Source: Haloarcula marina (GTDB lineage Archaea; Halobacteriota; Halobacteria; Halobacteriales; Haloarculaceae). From it: a stretch of 64,000 nucleotides of DNA. Positions 62,468 to 64,000 of the stretch are shown here, one piece after another (within the stretch, counting starts at the first letter, position 1; the number at the start of each line of letters is the position of its first letter). Made by a program: the position numbers and the translations under genes. The stretch covers positions 558,001-622,000 of the forward strand of contig NZ_CP100404.1 of assembly GCF_024218775.1 (NCBI RefSeq), in the 5' to 3' direction. The notes under the pieces were generated by a model. That model saw only the letters and a list, made by a program, of their open reading frames with translations, did no database searches and was not told the origin of the DNA.

Positions 62468-64000
62468 TTACCGGTCCGAGACGACGGTGTTGGCGATGTC
62501 TACCGCTTCGTCGGCCGCCGCCTCGGTCACGTCCCCGCCGTAGCGGAGTCGCTCTCGCAGTGCCGCGACCCGGCGGACCGACTCGTCGGCGTCGACCGCG
62601 TCGAGATACGCCCGCACCGTCTCGCCGCTCTCGCGGGGCCGATGCTCTTTCGAGAGGACGTACATCACGCGCTGGAACGCCCGTTCGACGTCCGTCTCCG
62701 GATCCTCGCGGCGCTGATACCGGAGCCATACCTCCCGGGAGAGGCGCTGTGTCACGCCCGTCCGCCGCAGTCCGGCGGCCGTCCCGAGCACCGCGACGAG
62801 CCCCAGCGCCGCCTCCTCGCGTGAGGGGAGGTCCGGGAGTTGCAGCCCGGTGTTCGCGCCCCCGGTCGGTCCGGAGGGACGGTCCCGCGAGAACGGCGTC
62901 GGCGTCGTCCCGTTGGTCGTCGCGGGCGTCTCGGTCTGGTTGGTGTCGGTGCCGTTCGTCTCGGTCAGCGGCGGCGGCGTCGGCGTCTCCGTCTCGGTGA
63001 ACGAACTGTTCGCGCCCGTCTCGCTGGTGTCGACGAAGGCGTTCGGTTCGGCGCGCGCTTCCTCGACGCGGGCCTGTTCGGCGGCCTCGCGGGGACCGCT
63101 CGGCGTCGGGTCGAACTGTATCCAGCCGTGGCCCGGGAAGTACGCCTCGACCCACGCGTGGGAGTTCAGACCGCGGACGACCCAGCGGTTCTCCCCGACC
63201 CGTTCGCCCGGGGTGTAGCCGACGACGAAGCGGGCGGGGATGCCCTGCGTGCGAAGCATCACGACCATGGTCGTGGCGAAGTAGACGCAGTAGCCGCGGT
63301 TCATGGCGTGGAGGAACCGGTCGGCGACGTTGCGGTCGGGTCGGTCCACGTCGAGCGAGTACTCGCGGTTGTTCTGGAGCCACTGCTCGACGACCAGCGC
63401 CGTCTCGTAGGGGTTCTCGGCGTTCGCGGTCAGCGTCGCCGTCGTCTCGCCGACCCGGTCGGGCGTGCTGTCAGGCAGCGACAGGTATCGCTCGCTGACA
63501 CGGTCGGGGTAGTCGGTCCCGGCCTCCCGCAACTGTCGCGGCGTCGCCACCACCACCTCGCTGGTGACCTGATAGCTGTCGCCGGTGGCGAGGCCCGTTA
63601 CCGGTTGGAACCCCCCGTGAGAGGTCAGTTCGACGGCGGCGTCTCCGCTGTACCGCACCGGCCGCCACGCCGACGGGACGGTCGCGATGTCCGATTCGGC
63701 CTCGAAGGACTGCCGGAGCGTCCGACTGTCGCCGGGCGGGCCTTGGAGTCGGTTGCCGTCGTAAGGGTTGGCGTTGCCCGTTCGGACCCAGCCGTCGCCG
63801 GTGTAGCGGTCGTAGGCGGCGACTCGCCAGTACCGGGCATCGTCGCTCTCGACGGTGTAGCGAACCGTCGGCGTCAGCGAGATGTCGCCCTGCACGGTCA
63901 GCGCCTCGTCCGCTTCGATGAGGCTCCCCTCCATCGTCGTGCCCCCCTCGTCGGCGAACGAGAGGGATGTCCCCGCCACCGCTGGCAGGCGCGACAGTAT
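62468..64000 (-). CDS. Transglutaminase-like membrane protein (DUF3488/TgpA type), partial
   Basis: Reads open to the right edge on the minus strand, so the N-terminal membrane part is missing. The visible 510 residues hold the transglutaminase core: NRGYCVYFATTMVVMLRTQG (catalytic Cys), LNSHAWVEAYFPGHGWIQFD (His and Asp). A Thr/Pro/Asn-rich linker follows, then one helix (EEAALGLVAVLGTAAGL) and a C-terminal DUF4129-like domain (VERAFQRVMYVLSKEHRPRE). Such proteins are probable surface proteases or cross-linking enzymes. Confidence 0.85.
   Translation of the reverse strand: MLSRLPAVAGTSLSFADEGGTTMEGSLIEADEALTVQGDISLTPTVRYTVESDDARYWRVAAYDRYTGDGWVRTGNANPYDGNRLQGPPGDSRTLRQSFEAESDIATVPSAWRPVRYSGDAAVELTSHGGFQPVTGLATGDSYQVTSEVVVATPRQLREAGTDYPDRVSERYLSLPDSTPDRVGETTATLTANAENPYETALVVEQWLQNNREYSLDVDRPDRNVADRFLHAMNRGYCVYFATTMVVMLRTQGIPARFVVGYTPGERVGENRWVVRGLNSHAWVEAYFPGHGWIQFDPTPSGPREAAEQARVEEARAEPNAFVDTSETGANSSFTETETPTPPPLTETNGTDTNQTETPATTNGTTPTPFSRDRPSGPTGGANTGLQLPDLPSREEAALGLVAVLGTAAGLRRTGVTQRLSREVWLRYQRREDPETDVERAFQRVMYVLSKEHRPRESGETVRAYLDAVDADESVRRVAALRERLRYGGDVTEAAADEAVDIANTVVSDR

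Overview
The window is a piece of a haloarchaeal chromosome (class Halobacteria). The evidence is high GC with strongly acidic proteins, many Tat lipoproteins, TATA boxes about 27 bases before start codons (leaderless transcripts), archaeal L10e, SUI1/eIF1, RPA and MptD, tRNAs without encoded CCA, and haloarchaeal hallmarks such as Azf glucose-6-phosphate dehydrogenase and a fused cytochrome oxidase subunit I-III. The gene set fits a sugar-using Haloferacales-type organism; I cannot fix the genus.

Layout. 1-5.9 kb: 5' part of a single-stranded DNA-binding protein (RPA), a Tat lipoprotein, tRNA-Arg(GCG) with a downstream copy of its 3' end, DUF309, azf, mptD, a membrane protein, a small acidic protein and a creatininase-family amidohydrolase. 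5.9-10.8 kb: an aa3-type oxidase cluster (coxB, fused coxA-coxC, small subunit IV) with two flanking small membrane proteins. 10.8-24.5 kb: mixed housekeeping and unknown genes, tRNA-Val(TAC), a zinc-ribbon microprotein, tRNA-Phe(GAA), an HpcH/HpaI-type aldolase, a large pilin-like surface protein, tandem cold-shock genes and a nucleotidyltransferase.

24.5-44.9 kb is an alpha-glucan/maltodextrin locus. It has an ABC importer (binding protein, two permeases, and an ATPase about 6 kb away), a GH13 amylase-like enzyme, three GH15 glucoamylase-like enzymes (one exported as a Tat lipoprotein, two without export signal), an LPG-synthase-type membrane protein and a TrmB-family sugar-sensing regulator. 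The likely flow is extracellular trimming, uptake, then cytoplasmic hydrolysis. Repeated promoter-proximal sequences link some of these genes.

The most notable find lies inside this locus, between the ABC ATPase and a GH15 gene. A 3.8-kb AT-richer segment (35283-39097) has perfect 13-bp terminal inverted repeats of IS6-family type and a perfect 8-bp target duplication (GTTCTGCA), but no recognisable transposase. It carries an LtrA-family membrane protein, an OsmC-family thiol peroxidase, a DUF4395-like membrane protein and a truncated second copy of the ltrA 5' end. I read it as a non-autonomous cargo transposon mobilised in trans.

44.9-64 kb: thiol-dependent quinone reductase, ribosomal L10e, an ATP-grasp ligase, Hsp20, gap-pgk of glycolysis, a 51-codon gene, riboflavin synthase, PrsW-like protease, pdxT, hisE, several membrane proteins, two GTPases (NOG1-like and EngB), a calcium/sodium exchanger, SIMPL and DUF389 proteins, a PAS histidine kinase, SUI1/eIF1 and a transglutaminase-like protein cut by the right edge.
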